This document shows positions 55,439 to 63,953 of a stretch of 64,000 nt of DNA, piece after piece. The DNA lies in assembly GCF_001549985.1 (NCBI RefSeq), contig NZ_LROZ01000002.1, forward strand, positions 62,001 through 126,000, in the 5' to 3' direction. Within the stretch, counting starts at the first letter, position 1. Every line of letters begins with the position of its first letter. This stretch comes from Myroides odoratus (lineage in GTDB: Bacteria > Bacteroidota > Bacteroidia > Flavobacteriales > Flavobacteriaceae). A program made the translations under genes and the position numbers. The notes beneath the pieces are model-generated. The model made no database searches. It saw nothing but the letters and a program-made list of their open reading frames with translations, and had not been told where the DNA came from.

Positions 55439-55566
55439 CATATCGGCATACTCTCATATACATTATTTGCTTTATATTATTCGATGTGGTATTTCGGTTT
55501 AGCAATAATGCAATTAAGCACGTTTATTCTTTTCGTAAAAAGCAAAGATAGAAATTATAAATAACA

Positions 55567-55603
55567 AAAAACAGCCTAGATTCAAAAATAATCTAGGTTG
55601 TTC
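55567..55603 (-). terminator. Terminator-like hairpin
   Basis: AACAGCCTAGATT pairs with AATCTAGGTTGTT (one G-T pair) around a 7-base loop; the T-run is on the minus strand. It may end a minus-strand transcript from the DUF1508 gene or act near the RNA candidate. Confidence 0.6.
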
Positions 55604-55641
55604 TTGTTGTTTAATTATACATATATAAATTAAAATGAGTT

Positions 55642-56046
55642 ATGAAAAAAGGTGTGTTGACAGAATACAAAATAAACGAAAATAAATATTCTAGTTATAT
55701 AATTGGAAATGATTATGAAGATATAAAGATAAAATTATATAAAAGAAATTTAAATGAAATTATTACTAGTAATTTAATGGAATTAGACAATATAATAAAA
55801 GATTATTCTAAATTAGATGATAATACTTTAATGTTAGAATATTCTAGTTTTTTACACACTATTTGTTTTTTATCTTATTTATGTTACAGATCTAATTCTA
55901 TTGATGTTGAAAACTTGTTAAATGATGAAGGTATACTACATGAAGTTATACATATTAAAGATAGAAATTGTTTCACAAATAAAGAACTTGAAAAATCTCG
56001 TTCTTTATTTGTGAAACTTAAAAGAAATGTTATTGGCGCTTTTTAA
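55642..56046 (+). CDS. AT-rich orphan protein
   Basis: This 134-residue protein reads 'KKGVLTEYKINENKYSSYIIGNDYEDIKIKLYKRNLNEIITSN' and later 'FLHTICFLSYLCYRSNSIDVENLL'. It is Lys/Asn/Ile-rich with codons mostly ending in A or T, unlike the core genes around 10-17 kb. I find no domain. It overlaps the end of the opposite-strand DUF1508 gene by four bases. Its composition and position beside the transposase suggest recent transfer. Confidence 0.6.
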   Translation: MKKGVLTEYKINENKYSSYIIGNDYEDIKIKLYKRNLNEIITSNLMELDNIIKDYSKLDDNTLMLEYSSFLHTICFLSYLCYRSNSIDVENLLNDEGILHEVIHIKDRNCFTNKELEKSRSLFVKLKRNVIGAF

Positions 56047-56195
56047 CCTTTATATCCATTTCTTTTTGCATTGTCAATACAATCTTGTCTATTCACATAT
56101 CCTTGTGTTGATGCACCAACAATTCTACCATTAGATGCAGTTCTTCTCCATCTCCAATGACCTGATGGGTCAGTATACAATTCCCATTTATCCAT
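56043..56195 (-). CDS. Short DUF1508 (YegP-like) protein
   Basis: A 50-residue reading frame, too short for the usual length cutoff, reads 'KWELYTDPSGHWRWRRTASNGRIVGAST' and ends 'VNRQDCIDNAKRNGYKG'. This is the DUF1508/UPF0339 fold: the 'G.WRWR....NG.I' core and the 'GY.....C...I..' tail are intact. YegP-like proteins are tiny alpha/beta proteins of unknown function. The ATG at 56195 is good. It lies between the orphan gene and the transposase. Confidence 0.8.
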   Translation of the reverse strand: MDKWELYTDPSGHWRWRRTASNGRIVGASTQGYVNRQDCIDNAKRNGYKG

Positions 56196-56282
56196 TTTAT
56201 AAAAATTTATGTTATTAAAATATTAACAAATATAATTAAAAATATTCTTTAAATAAAATTATGATAATAAATGAAATTATTT

Positions 56283-57227
56283 TTAAAATTTATCTATAAG
56301 TTCTTTGTATTCAAGTTTATCATCAGCTGATATTAGGGCAAGGTTGAATCGTTCACCATCAGTTAATTTTCTTGTATTGAATCTGAAGGTAAATTCATCA
56401 CAATATTTTGATAGGTGTTTTGGACTTGTTATGTGGTATATACCAATAATACCTCTTTTTAGTTGACTCCAAAAGCCTTCTATACTATTTGTATGGAATT
56501 GATCTTTAACATATATTCCTTTATTATGTTCAATTATTTTATGGATATATTCTTTAGAAAGTCCTTTATAACCTTTCCATCCATCAGATACAATAATAGA
56601 ACCTTTAACTACTAAGTCATCTATAATACCTTTTAAAGTTTTACCTTTAGTATCAGGAATAACTTTAGTGTATACATATCCATTAGAAATTAATCCAAAT
56701 ACAGGTATTTTAGATTTTAAACTTCTACCTTGAGTATTATCAATTTTCTTATTTTTGCTTCTATTTTTATTTTTACCTCCAATATAAGTTTCGTCAACTT
56801 GAGTAATACCTTCAAATACAACTTCTGATTTATCTCTAAAATTATGACGTATTCTACTTAGCATAAACCAAGCTGTCTTTTGAGTTACATTTATATCTTT
56901 TGATAATTGTACGCTACTAATACCTTTTTTATGTGAAGCAAATAGATATATAGCCAAAAACCATTTTTTCAATTTAATATGTGAACCTTCAAACATAGTA
57001 CCTATGGTTACAGTAAATCTATTTCTACAATGTTTGCATTTATACATACCATTAAATATACCTTTAGCTCTTAATCTATAATGATTTTCTGATACACTTC
57101 CACAATGTGGACAAATAGGTTCATTATTCCATCTTAAGTTCTCTAAATATTCTCTACAATCATTTTCTGTTTGCAAAGTTTCCATCAAATTAATTAATGA
57201 TTTAAATATTATAGTATTTGAATTCAT
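56283..57227 (-). CDS. IS1595-family (ISXO2-like) transposase
   Basis: The 314-residue protein has an N-terminal zinc ribbon ('ICPHCGS' and 'YKCKHCRNRFTVTIGTMFEGSHIKLKKWFLAIYLF'), a helix-turn-helix ('KGISSVQLSKDINVTQKTAWFMLSRIRHN'), and an ISXO2-like DDE-type domain beginning 'VDETYIGGK', then 'GSIIVSDGWKGYKGL' and 'HTNSIEGFWSQLKRGIIGIYHITSPKHLSKYCDEFTFRFNTR', with the conserved Asn/Glu near the end. It seems full length. I could not identify terminal inverted repeats, and the flanking orphan genes could be passengers of the same unit. Confidence 0.92.
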   Translation of the reverse strand: MNSNTIIFKSLINLMETLQTENDCREYLENLRWNNEPICPHCGSVSENHYRLRAKGIFNGMYKCKHCRNRFTVTIGTMFEGSHIKLKKWFLAIYLFASHKKGISSVQLSKDINVTQKTAWFMLSRIRHNFRDKSEVVFEGITQVDETYIGGKNKNRSKNKKIDNTQGRSLKSKIPVFGLISNGYVYTKVIPDTKGKTLKGIIDDLVVKGSIIVSDGWKGYKGLSKEYIHKIIEHNKGIYVKDQFHTNSIEGFWSQLKRGIIGIYHITSPKHLSKYCDEFTFRFNTRKLTDGERFNLALISADDKLEYKELIDKF

Positions 57228-57359
57228 TTTTTATTTAATTTAATACTTTTTAACGAAAGTAAAAAACATTATTTGATTAATTTTTATTAAAAGTATAAAT
57301 GATTTAAATACTTGATGTATTTTGTTGTTAGATTATAATTATAAGAAATTCAAAACATT

Positions 57360-57839
57360 ATGAATAAAATAAAAAGACACTTTGTATTAACAAAAATTGC
57401 TTTATATAAGTTTTTAAGTAAATTTATACCTTACTTTAAAAACAAGTTATATATGTCATCAATTATATTGAAAAATAAAATAGAAGAAGAAATAAACTTA
57501 TTATTAAAAAATGAATTTAATGGAAAGTTTAAATTAGAAGATATTAGTAGTAGTTATATTAATCCAGAATATGAAAATATTTTTATTAATAGTACTTCAC
57601 GTGTAGGTTACAAACATAACAATTATGTAGAATCAGCAAAACTATGTTTTGTTATGAATATGAAACATACTAATTTAAAAATAAAAGTAAGTGTTATTTA
57701 TTTGGATAATAATCTTGAAATAAAGTTTCAAGTACCAGAAACAAATACTAGTGTTTTTGATGACTGTAAAATATTTGAACAAATAATAAAAGATAACAAG
57801 AATATAATAAACGATGCATTTAGGACTTATATTAAATAA
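57360..57839 (+). CDS. AT-rich orphan protein
   Basis: The 159-residue protein starts 'NKIKRHFVLTKIALYKFLSKFIPYF', a basic amphipathic segment, then 'IILKNKIEEEINLLLKNEFNGKFKLEDISSSYI' and 'SRVGYKHNNYVESAKLCFVMNMKHTNLKIKVSVIYLDNNLEIKFQV'. It is rich in Asn/Ile/Lys and uses A/T-ending codons, like the orphan at 55642. No domain is recognised. It starts 132 bases upstream of the transposase gene (divergent) and ends at a strong terminator. Confidence 0.6.
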   Translation: MNKIKRHFVLTKIALYKFLSKFIPYFKNKLYMSSIILKNKIEEEINLLLKNEFNGKFKLEDISSSYINPEYENIFINSTSRVGYKHNNYVESAKLCFVMNMKHTNLKIKVSVIYLDNNLEIKFQVPETNTSVFDDCKIFEQIIKDNKNIINDAFRTYIK

Positions 57840-57874
57840 AAAATGACTTGAATTTAAAATTCAAGTCATTTTTA
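57840..57874. terminator. Bidirectional terminator
   Basis: AATGACTTGAATTT pairs with AATTCAAGTCATT; the minus strand leads into the end of the methylase remnant. It lies right after the orphan gene stop. Confidence 0.88.
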
Positions 57875-57882
57875 GTTATTAC

Positions 57883-58842
57883 CTACCATTGGTACAATGA
57901 AATATATAAGTGTCTATTATATTTAGGCGGATAAACTCTATCTAACGTGATACTAGTATCAAGACTATCAATCCTACCAGTAAATGGTGGGTTAGCTAAA
58001 ATTTTAGTATACTTAACTCCTGCCTCTTCTTTATCAAAATTTTGCGATAAAGAATCTATATGTTTTATATGAGGTTCCTTGATATTATGCATCATTAGAT
58101 TCATCATACCTAAACGAATCATTGTAGTATCGATATCATAGCCAAAAAATGTTCCTGTAGTTAATTTTTTAGCTTTTTTTGAATTTGGTTTTATTGCACT
58201 AGCTGATGTTCTTACTTTAAAACCATCAGTATCTGTTTGCCACTCTTCGTTTCCAGAGTTTTGAGCAATAATATATTGATATGCACCAACTAAAAAACCA
58301 GATGTACCACAAGTAACATCGCAAATTTTATCATCAATTGTAGGTTTCAGCAATTCACACATAAAATGAATGATATGACGAGGAGTTCGAAACTGTCCAT
58401 TTTTACCAGCTTCTCCGGTTTGAGATAGAATCAACTCATAAAAATCACCTAATGTATCCTGAAAATATTGACCTTCATTTCTTTCTTTTTCCGCTTCAGC
58501 ATAAATTTCATTAATAATATCTATCGCAGCTCTTAATAATGAAGGTTTAGAAATTTCAAACTTTGCGCCTTCCATAGCTTTTGTAAAAGGCTCATGTTCA
58601 CTATTGATTGTTTTTAAATACTCAAAAATATCTGACATTGTTTTAGGTAAATCAATATCTGGGCATTGAGTATAAAAAGACCATTTGTATATATCCTCAT
58701 CAACTATGCCTACATCTTCTGCTCTACGCATAAAAAGCAAGTAAGATATTTGTTCTAAAGCAGTTAGCGGATTAGAGGTTCCAGCTGCCCAGAACATTTC
58801 CCAAAGACTACTAATTTTAGTTTTTATTGTTGAATTTAGCAT
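57883..58842 (-). pseudogene. Truncated type I DNA methyltransferase (HsdM)
   Basis: The 319-residue frame contains the HsdM N-terminal helical domain ('ISSLWEMFWAAGTSNPLTALEQISYLLFMRRAED'), 'GQFRTPRHIIHFMCELLKPTIDDKICDVTCGTSGFLVGAYQYI' (SAM motif I), and 'YTKILANPPFTGRID' with the catalytic NPPF. It stops about 30 residues after NPPF, whereas type I HsdM proteins are about 480-520 residues and have further motifs and a C-terminal domain. HsdS and HsdR are absent. A decayed gene is therefore likely. An XRE pseudogene follows directly upstream. Confidence 0.85.
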
Positions 58843-58877
58843 CTATTTTTTTTTATATCTTTTTTAATTTGAATCTC

Positions 58878-59075
58878 TTATTTACTAGAGTTCAATAATT
58901 CTCTTACATCAATCTTGAGTAGATGAGCAATCTCTAATAATTTTTCCACTGATGGCTGAACTTCATTAGTACACTAACGAGAAACTGTACTTTCACTCTT
59001 TTTCAATTCTTTAGCTAGCCATTTATTGATTTTTGAATGCTCTAACAAGATTATTTTTAGTCTATTGAGTTTCAT
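58878..59075 (-). pseudogene. XRE-family regulator with an internal stop codon
   Basis: Read on the minus strand from ATG 59075: 'KLNRLKIILLEHSKINKWLAKELKKSESTVSR', then TAG (58974-58976), then 'CTNEVQPSVEKLLEIAHLLKIDVRELLNSSK' and a stop. The rest is a typical short Cro/CI helix-turn-helix, where the TAG position normally holds Trp (TGG), so a single G-to-A change explains the break. It lies just upstream of the broken HsdM gene, as regulators of type I systems do. Confidence 0.82.
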
Positions 59076-59640
59076 TTAACTTCAATTAATACGCATCGAA
59101 TGCGAATTTAAGTTTTATTCTCATGATAGAAGCATCAAGAGATATAATTTTCATACTAAATTTAAGTAAGTAGGATAAGTAAGCTTTGCCAAAAAGATAT
59201 TTTTATAATTCGCAAAAATATTAAAACAAATTTAAAGGTATAATAAGAAGCAAAATTTGAGAAATAAATGCTTCCTAATTGTGTTGAATATTTTTTCGGA
59301 CTTGTTTTTAGCTTAGCTAAAATGAAAATATTACTGTTTCACTTATCTCTGTTCAAGTTGAAAAATGAAGTAAATGCTTTGTCTTTTTAGATTTCTCGAC
59401 AGACTCAAAATGACAGTTTATTAATTTAAAAACTAATTTTACCTTATTGGATGGTTGAGATTTGAATTTAACTTTGAAAAAATAATTTTTCTACCTAATA
59501 TAGGATAAATATACAGTATTTTTATATTCGAATCAAACGATTCCAATCATAGTTAAAAACTTTCTGAATAAGGTGCGCGCAACAATTTAAAAAAGTGAAC
59601 ATCCCTATTTATAAAGCATACGGCATAAAAGAGGCTAGCC
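59076..59640. other. Gene-free stretch in the putative island's right end
   Basis: I see no gene of plausible length. The stretch is AT-rich with scattered short hairpin pieces; the fragment GATTTCTCGACAGACTC resembles dispersed repeat pieces seen in Bacteroidetes but is a single copy here. It leads to the right-hand duplicate of the tRNA end. Confidence 0.55.
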
Positions 59641-59689
59641 CTCTTTCTCCGCAAAGAAAACCGATGATGAAAGTTATCGGTTTTTTTAT
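59639..59689 (+). other. Putative attR: duplicate of the tRNA-Ser 3' end and terminator
   Basis: CCCTCTTTCTCCGC is identical to the tRNA-Ser 3' end plus downstream bases, followed by AAGAAAACCGAT and a terminator stem (one changed pair relative to the copy at 49155). The offset is 10,484 bases. The 5' part of the tRNA is missing here, as expected for an attachment-site copy. Three substitutions suggest the event is not recent. Confidence 0.75.
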
Positions 59690-59802
59690 GTCTATTCCCC
59701 TATTTAGGCTATCTAATTCCTTTCCTTTAAAACGAGGAAAATTATCAAACCAAGCTTAGCCAAGTCTTCGGAAAGTTTTATTTTTACCTAAAATAGAATG
59801 TT

Positions 59803-60273
59803 ATGAGAAAGCGGTTATTCCTTTTGTTATTCGTTGTAATCTCTTTGGCAATGAGTAGTTGTAAAGAACAAGAAGCAACGAAACCCTATGAAATAGAAGA
59901 TTTAGTAGGTAAATGGGAATTAGTATCCGCTAAACTTTACGATAGAGAAGCTAAGTTTTTAACCGATACGAGTCCGAAGAATGAAATGGGATGTGGACCG
60001 CTAACTTGGGTGTTCACTGCAGATCAACTAGAGATTCACACTTTTACAGGAAAAGATGAAAAGGGACATTGCATTGAAGAAGTTATTCGTTTAAGCTATA
60101 CCCTTCAAAACAGTACTATCCATACGATAGATGATATGGGCGTAAAAGAAGAAATGCTCATTACCCAGTTGACGGAAGATGAATTCACTTTTATGACTTC
60201 CTTACCTCTTCCGCTAGACGATAAGGTTAATGCGATTAAATATACTAAACTTAGGTGCAGGAGAGTGAAATAA
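59803..60273 (+). CDS. Lipocalin-like lipoprotein
   Basis: The 156-residue product has a lipoprotein signal ('LLFVVISLAMSSCKEQE', Cys20) and then 'YEIEDLVGKWELVSAKLYDREAKFLTD', 'CGPLTWVFTADQLEIHTF' and 'IEEVIRLSYTLQNSTIHTID', the GxW-type start and strand pattern of lipocalin-like proteins in Bacteroidetes. Such proteins bind small hydrophobic ligands or are unassigned. It lies just outside the right attachment-site copy. Confidence 0.75.
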   Translation: MRKRLFLLLFVVISLAMSSCKEQEATKPYEIEDLVGKWELVSAKLYDREAKFLTDTSPKNEMGCGPLTWVFTADQLEIHTFTGKDEKGHCIEEVIRLSYTLQNSTIHTIDDMGVKEEMLITQLTEDEFTFMTSLPLPLDDKVNAIKYTKLRCRRVK

Positions 60274-60343
60274 GAGGGGTTCCCCTTCTCCATTTTGACT
60301 AGTTCCTTCCATTCAAACGGAAGGATATCCCTTTTAATTCCAT

Positions 60344-61066
60344 TTACATGATGCTGAGTTTCTCATAGATTTGATTGCGGTAACTCAATCCTATAGGAAT
60401 ACTTTTTTTATTCGTTAACACAATCATATGTTGCTCTACATACTGAATCTTATGGAGGTTAATGAAATACGATTTATGCACCCTACAAATGTAATCGAGG
60501 TGTTTTAAGTGTTCTTCAATCGTAAGGAGTGTACCGTGCACGACTATTTTTTCTGTTTCTGTATAGAGGCAAATATAATTGCGCATCCCTTCGATATAAA
60601 TCAATGCAGCTGGATTGACTTTGATCAGGCGTTTGTCACTTTTTACATAAAAAAAGGAATTGCTGTTGTTGTCCGTGGGTAGTGGCGTTGTTTGAAGGGA
60701 AGGTCTGAGATACTGACTTGCTTTTTGTATGCTTTTTGAAAATCGTTCCAGCGAAATGGGCTTCAACAAATAATCCAGCGCATTTTGGCTAAAAGCATCT
60801 ACTGCATAGTTGCTGTATGCCGTTGTATAGATAATTGCCGGAGGATTCGCGAACATAGACACAAAATCAGTTCCACTGATTTCAGGCATTTTGATATCCA
60901 AAAAAATCAGATCAATTTCTTTATTCTTATTTAGAAAACTAATCAGTTCAAAAACAGTATTGCAAATGCCTTCCAACTGTAATACATCAAATTTTGAAAT
61001 ATGGTGAACTAAAACTTCTTGCGCAAGTTTTTCATCATCAACAACTAAACATCGTATTTTCATCAT
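60344..61066 (-). CDS. LytTR-family response regulator
   Basis: This 240-residue protein has a receiver domain ('IRCLVVDDEKLAQEVLVHHI', 'IDLIFLDIKMPEISGTDFVSM' with phosphorylatable Asp, 'IIYTTAYSNYAVDAFSQNALDYLLKPISLERF') and a C-terminal LytTR DNA-binding domain ('FYVKSDKRLIKVNPAALIYIEGMRNYICLYTETEKIVVHGTLLTIEEHL', then 'CRVHKSYFINLHKIQYVE'). It is 3 bases downstream of the sensor kinase, so both are one operon. The adjacent divergent serine-hydrolase-like gene is a possible target. Confidence 0.95.
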   Translation of the reverse strand: MMKIRCLVVDDEKLAQEVLVHHISKFDVLQLEGICNTVFELISFLNKNKEIDLIFLDIKMPEISGTDFVSMFANPPAIIYTTAYSNYAVDAFSQNALDYLLKPISLERFSKSIQKASQYLRPSLQTTPLPTDNNSNSFFYVKSDKRLIKVNPAALIYIEGMRNYICLYTETEKIVVHGTLLTIEEHLKHLDYICRVHKSYFINLHKIQYVEQHMIVLTNKKSIPIGLSYRNQIYEKLSIM

Positions 61067-61069
61067 TTC

Positions 61070-62119
61070 TTAGAATTTTATTTCCAGGGTTACACTAAAG
61101 GTTGCTTCTTCTTTTTTAATTTGTATTACATGCCTTGAGGGATAAAGCAATTGCAAGCGTTTGCGTATGTTTTCAATGCCAATTCCTCCAATATCCTTGG
61201 TTGCTTTTTCTTTATAACTATTTTTACACTCAAATCGCAAGTTGTTGTCGTCACAGTATAAATGAGCCTCAATATAAGAATCATCAATTGTCGAATCAAC
61301 ACCGTGTTTAAAGGCATTTTCGATCAAGGGCAACAACAACATAGGAGCTATCTTGATTGAATCCTTTCCTCCAACATACTGAAAGGAAACGCGAGCATTT
61401 GAAGGTATTCTCAATTGCTCAATAGCAATATACGTCTGTAAAATATGGATTTCTTGACTGATTGTAATTTCTCTCTCTTGGGTTTCATACAAAGAATAGC
61501 GCAAGATATCAGCCAGTTTTAAAATAACATCAGGTGTTTCTTTCGCTGTTTTAAGTGATAGAGCATACAAACTATTTAAGATATTGAACAAAAAATGCGG
61601 GCTAATCTGTGATTTTAGTAAAGCTAGTTCTGCCCTATTTTGTTGTGCAAGGATCGCTTCCTCTTTTTTAATTTTAAATCCATATTCTTGTACGATATAA
61701 CCAATAGCCATGATAGCCATCAACAGGAGTATTCCAGGAAAGACATCAAAGTAATGTTGATAGGCTGCTAATGAAGAAGGAACTGAAGCATGGATTGCAA
61801 AGGGAGTAAAATCAGCGAGTTCACTTTTTTCAAACTGGCTATACAGCCCTTTTAAGTATTGCCCTAAAACGATGACCGAAGTTAGAAAAAGCAGCAGTAC
61901 CGCTAGCATATAGCGCCTGATATTTTTATGAAGACGCAGCTTGGGGAATAACCAGAAATTATTGATCCAGGCGGGTATAAAAAGGAGCACATTATACAGC
62001 AGAAGATACCCCACAGGTAAAACGATACGGTTGTTTTTAATGCTGATAAATGCTATAAAACTTGCAAATACTATATTTAGCAAGAGTCTTGACAAATTAA
62101 ACCGATGGATTGCATTCAT
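61070..62119 (-). CDS. LytS-type sensor histidine kinase
   Basis: The 349-residue protein has four N-terminal membrane helices ('IVFASFIAFISI', 'LPVGYLLLYNVLLFIPAWI', 'YMLAVLLLFLTSVIVLGQYL', 'FPGILLLMAIMAIGYIV'), then the LytS-type phosphoacceptor 'ALLKSQISPHFLFNILNSLYALS' and N-box 'LLPLIENAFKHGVD' and 'GGIGIENIRKRLQLLYP'. The ATPase end is present. It heads the two-gene operon with the LytTR regulator. The stimulus is unknown. Confidence 0.94.
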   Translation of the reverse strand: MNAIHRFNLSRLLLNIVFASFIAFISIKNNRIVLPVGYLLLYNVLLFIPAWINNFWLFPKLRLHKNIRRYMLAVLLLFLTSVIVLGQYLKGLYSQFEKSELADFTPFAIHASVPSSLAAYQHYFDVFPGILLLMAIMAIGYIVQEYGFKIKKEEAILAQQNRAELALLKSQISPHFLFNILNSLYALSLKTAKETPDVILKLADILRYSLYETQEREITISQEIHILQTYIAIEQLRIPSNARVSFQYVGGKDSIKIAPMLLLPLIENAFKHGVDSTIDDSYIEAHLYCDDNNLRFECKNSYKEKATKDIGGIGIENIRKRLQLLYPSRHVIQIKKEEATFSVTLEIKF

Positions 62120-62319
62120 TCGTGCGTGATACTATAAAAGTGTAAAGTTAATTTTTTTCTGAAACGGCTTCCTTTTTTTTACACGAATGGCTCGTATTTA
62201 TAGACAAACAAACGAAAAACCACCTTGAATTTTTATGTCCCCATTTCTGTGCGATTGGTCAAAAAGCGAAAAAAAAATGCTACATGCCTTACTTTATTTG
62301 TACAAAACAAGGATAAAAG

Positions 62320-63666
62320 ATGAAAACAATTTTACTTCTACTGGTATTCAGCATTTCGGGTTTACTCGTTGCACAACATTCAGATTACGCTAAGTCCATT
62401 GATAATTTGATGCGTTCTTTAGCAGAAAATAAGGCTTTTTCGGGAAGTGTGTTGCTTCAAAAAGAGGGAAAGACAAGTTATAAAGGCGAATTCAATACCG
62501 TGGGAACCCCTTCAGATAAATATAGAGTGGGTGCTATTACTGAGGTTTTTACGGCTATTATTATTTTTCAGCTGATTGAAGAAGGTAAATTAACGCTCGA
62601 AACCACACTAGATCAGTATTACCCAACAATTAAAAATGCGGATAAAATCACAATAACCCAACTTTTAGGTCATCTAAGCGGGATCTACAATTACGCGGAA
62701 TGGGACGATTATTATACTTCAAAGCACAAGAAATTTACAAAAAAAGAAATGTTAGCTTTAATTGGACAAGGGAAACCCGAGTTTAAACCTGGACAAGATC
62801 GCAGTTACAGCAAGGCTAACTATGTTCTCTTAGGCTATATTATAGAAGACATTACCCAAGCAACTTATGCAGAAAATGTAGCCATCAGGATTGCAAATAA
62901 ACTAGGCTTGCAAAACACCTATTGTGAAACGGATGAAAAAGAATACCCGAAAAGGAATGCGTCTTATTTATATAATGGAGCAACATGGGTGAAAGAAACA
63001 GATTCACATCCCAGTTTTACCTTTTCTGCGGGCGCAATAGTTTCCACTACAGCAGATTTGTCAAAACTAATAGAGGCTCTGTTAACCGGAAAATTAATTG
63101 CTGAAAAATCCTTGGCACAAATGAAAAAAACCAATCAAAAAGGAATTGGGTATGGGCTATTAAAAATGCCTGTTTTTGACCAAATAGGATATGGACATTT
63201 TGGCAACATCGATGAATTTCAATCGTTTATAGGCTATTTCCCAACGGAGGGATTATCGATTGCTGTGTTGTCAAACGCATCGAATGTCAAACTGAATGAT
63301 GTGATTCTAGGTATAGCCTCAAAGTATTTCAATAAGGCGTATCAACAACCCGATTTCACCACGTATCAAAATCAGGCTTCATCCTCAACCAAAATTTATA
63401 CGGGTGTATACAAAGCGACCTTGATTGGGCTTATTGATGTAGGGGCATTCCAGATACGTGAAGCAGCAAACAACCACTTATTTTTAACTATTTATGCCGA
63501 TGGGAAAGATGGACAAAAAATACTATTGGAACCAAAAGGGGAAAATAAATTTTATGGGAGAAAAAATAATTCGGAATTTGATTTTACCATCAACAAAAAA
63601 GGAGACGTTACTGGAATGAAAGTTACCCAAAATAAACAATCGCTCAACTGTAAGAAAATCATGTAA
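62320..63666 (+). CDS. Beta-lactamase-fold (serine hydrolase family) protein lacking catalytic residues
   Basis: This 448-residue exported protein (signal 'LLLLVFSISGLLVAQH') has the class C beta-lactamase/D-aminopeptidase fold. The SxxK motif should read like 'VGSITKVFTA' but is 'VGAITEVFTA' (Ala72, Glu75), so the nucleophile and base are both lost. The YxN motif is changed to Y163-S-K165, while H293-F-G295 (HxG) and 'YAEWDDYYTS', 'YVLLGYIIEDI' remain. The C-terminal ~90 residues form an extra domain. It is likely a non-catalytic relative; a binding or regulatory role is inference. It is divergent from the sensor kinase. Confidence 0.85.
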   Translation: MKTILLLLVFSISGLLVAQHSDYAKSIDNLMRSLAENKAFSGSVLLQKEGKTSYKGEFNTVGTPSDKYRVGAITEVFTAIIIFQLIEEGKLTLETTLDQYYPTIKNADKITITQLLGHLSGIYNYAEWDDYYTSKHKKFTKKEMLALIGQGKPEFKPGQDRSYSKANYVLLGYIIEDITQATYAENVAIRIANKLGLQNTYCETDEKEYPKRNASYLYNGATWVKETDSHPSFTFSAGAIVSTTADLSKLIEALLTGKLIAEKSLAQMKKTNQKGIGYGLLKMPVFDQIGYGHFGNIDEFQSFIGYFPTEGLSIAVLSNASNVKLNDVILGIASKYFNKAYQQPDFTTYQNQASSSTKIYTGVYKATLIGLIDVGAFQIREAANNHLFLTIYADGKDGQKILLEPKGENKFYGRKNNSEFDFTINKKGDVTGMKVTQNKQSLNCKKIM

Positions 63667-63953
63667 ATAAAAGTAAAGTCTAAAAGTACTTCCTGTTTCT
63701 ATGCTCAAACAACTAGATTAAATGCTTCGAATTACGCCTTGGTATCTGGGGTATAAAGCGATCGTTACTTGGCTACATACGACAAGATCACATCGTGGTA
63801 GAAAAGACAATCATCACATACCGTTTTGAATCCTTTATTTTGAATCGAAATGTTAATTATCTTAGCCTCTGTCTTTTTACACCTGATGTACGTTTTTATT
63901 TCTTACATTTAATTTGTACAAAGAAAAACATTTCATTAATACTAAAAAAAGCT
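63667..63953. other. Intergenic stretch
   Basis: No gene or strong terminator hairpin is seen. Near 63910 an AATTTGTAC word resembles part of a -7 box. Confidence 0.5.

Larger units (their letters stand above)
55152..55641. other. Gene-free stretch with strong RNA-structure signal
   Basis: No protein gene is visible. The right part contains interlocking inverted repeats (55340-55438, listed separately) and a hairpin with a minus-strand T-run at 55567-55603. A third copy of the GTGGTATTT...GGTTT arm is at 55486-55500. The rest is AT-rich filler. Confidence 0.6.

Noticed and set aside
57228..57359. Terminal inverted repeats of the IS1595 element
   Set aside because: The AT-rich flanks show many short complementary words, but no pair stands out as a convincing terminus.
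59639..59689. A second tRNA-Ser gene
   Set aside because: Only the 3' end matches; the 5' acceptor strand, D-arm and anticodon arm are missing, so it cannot fold as a tRNA.
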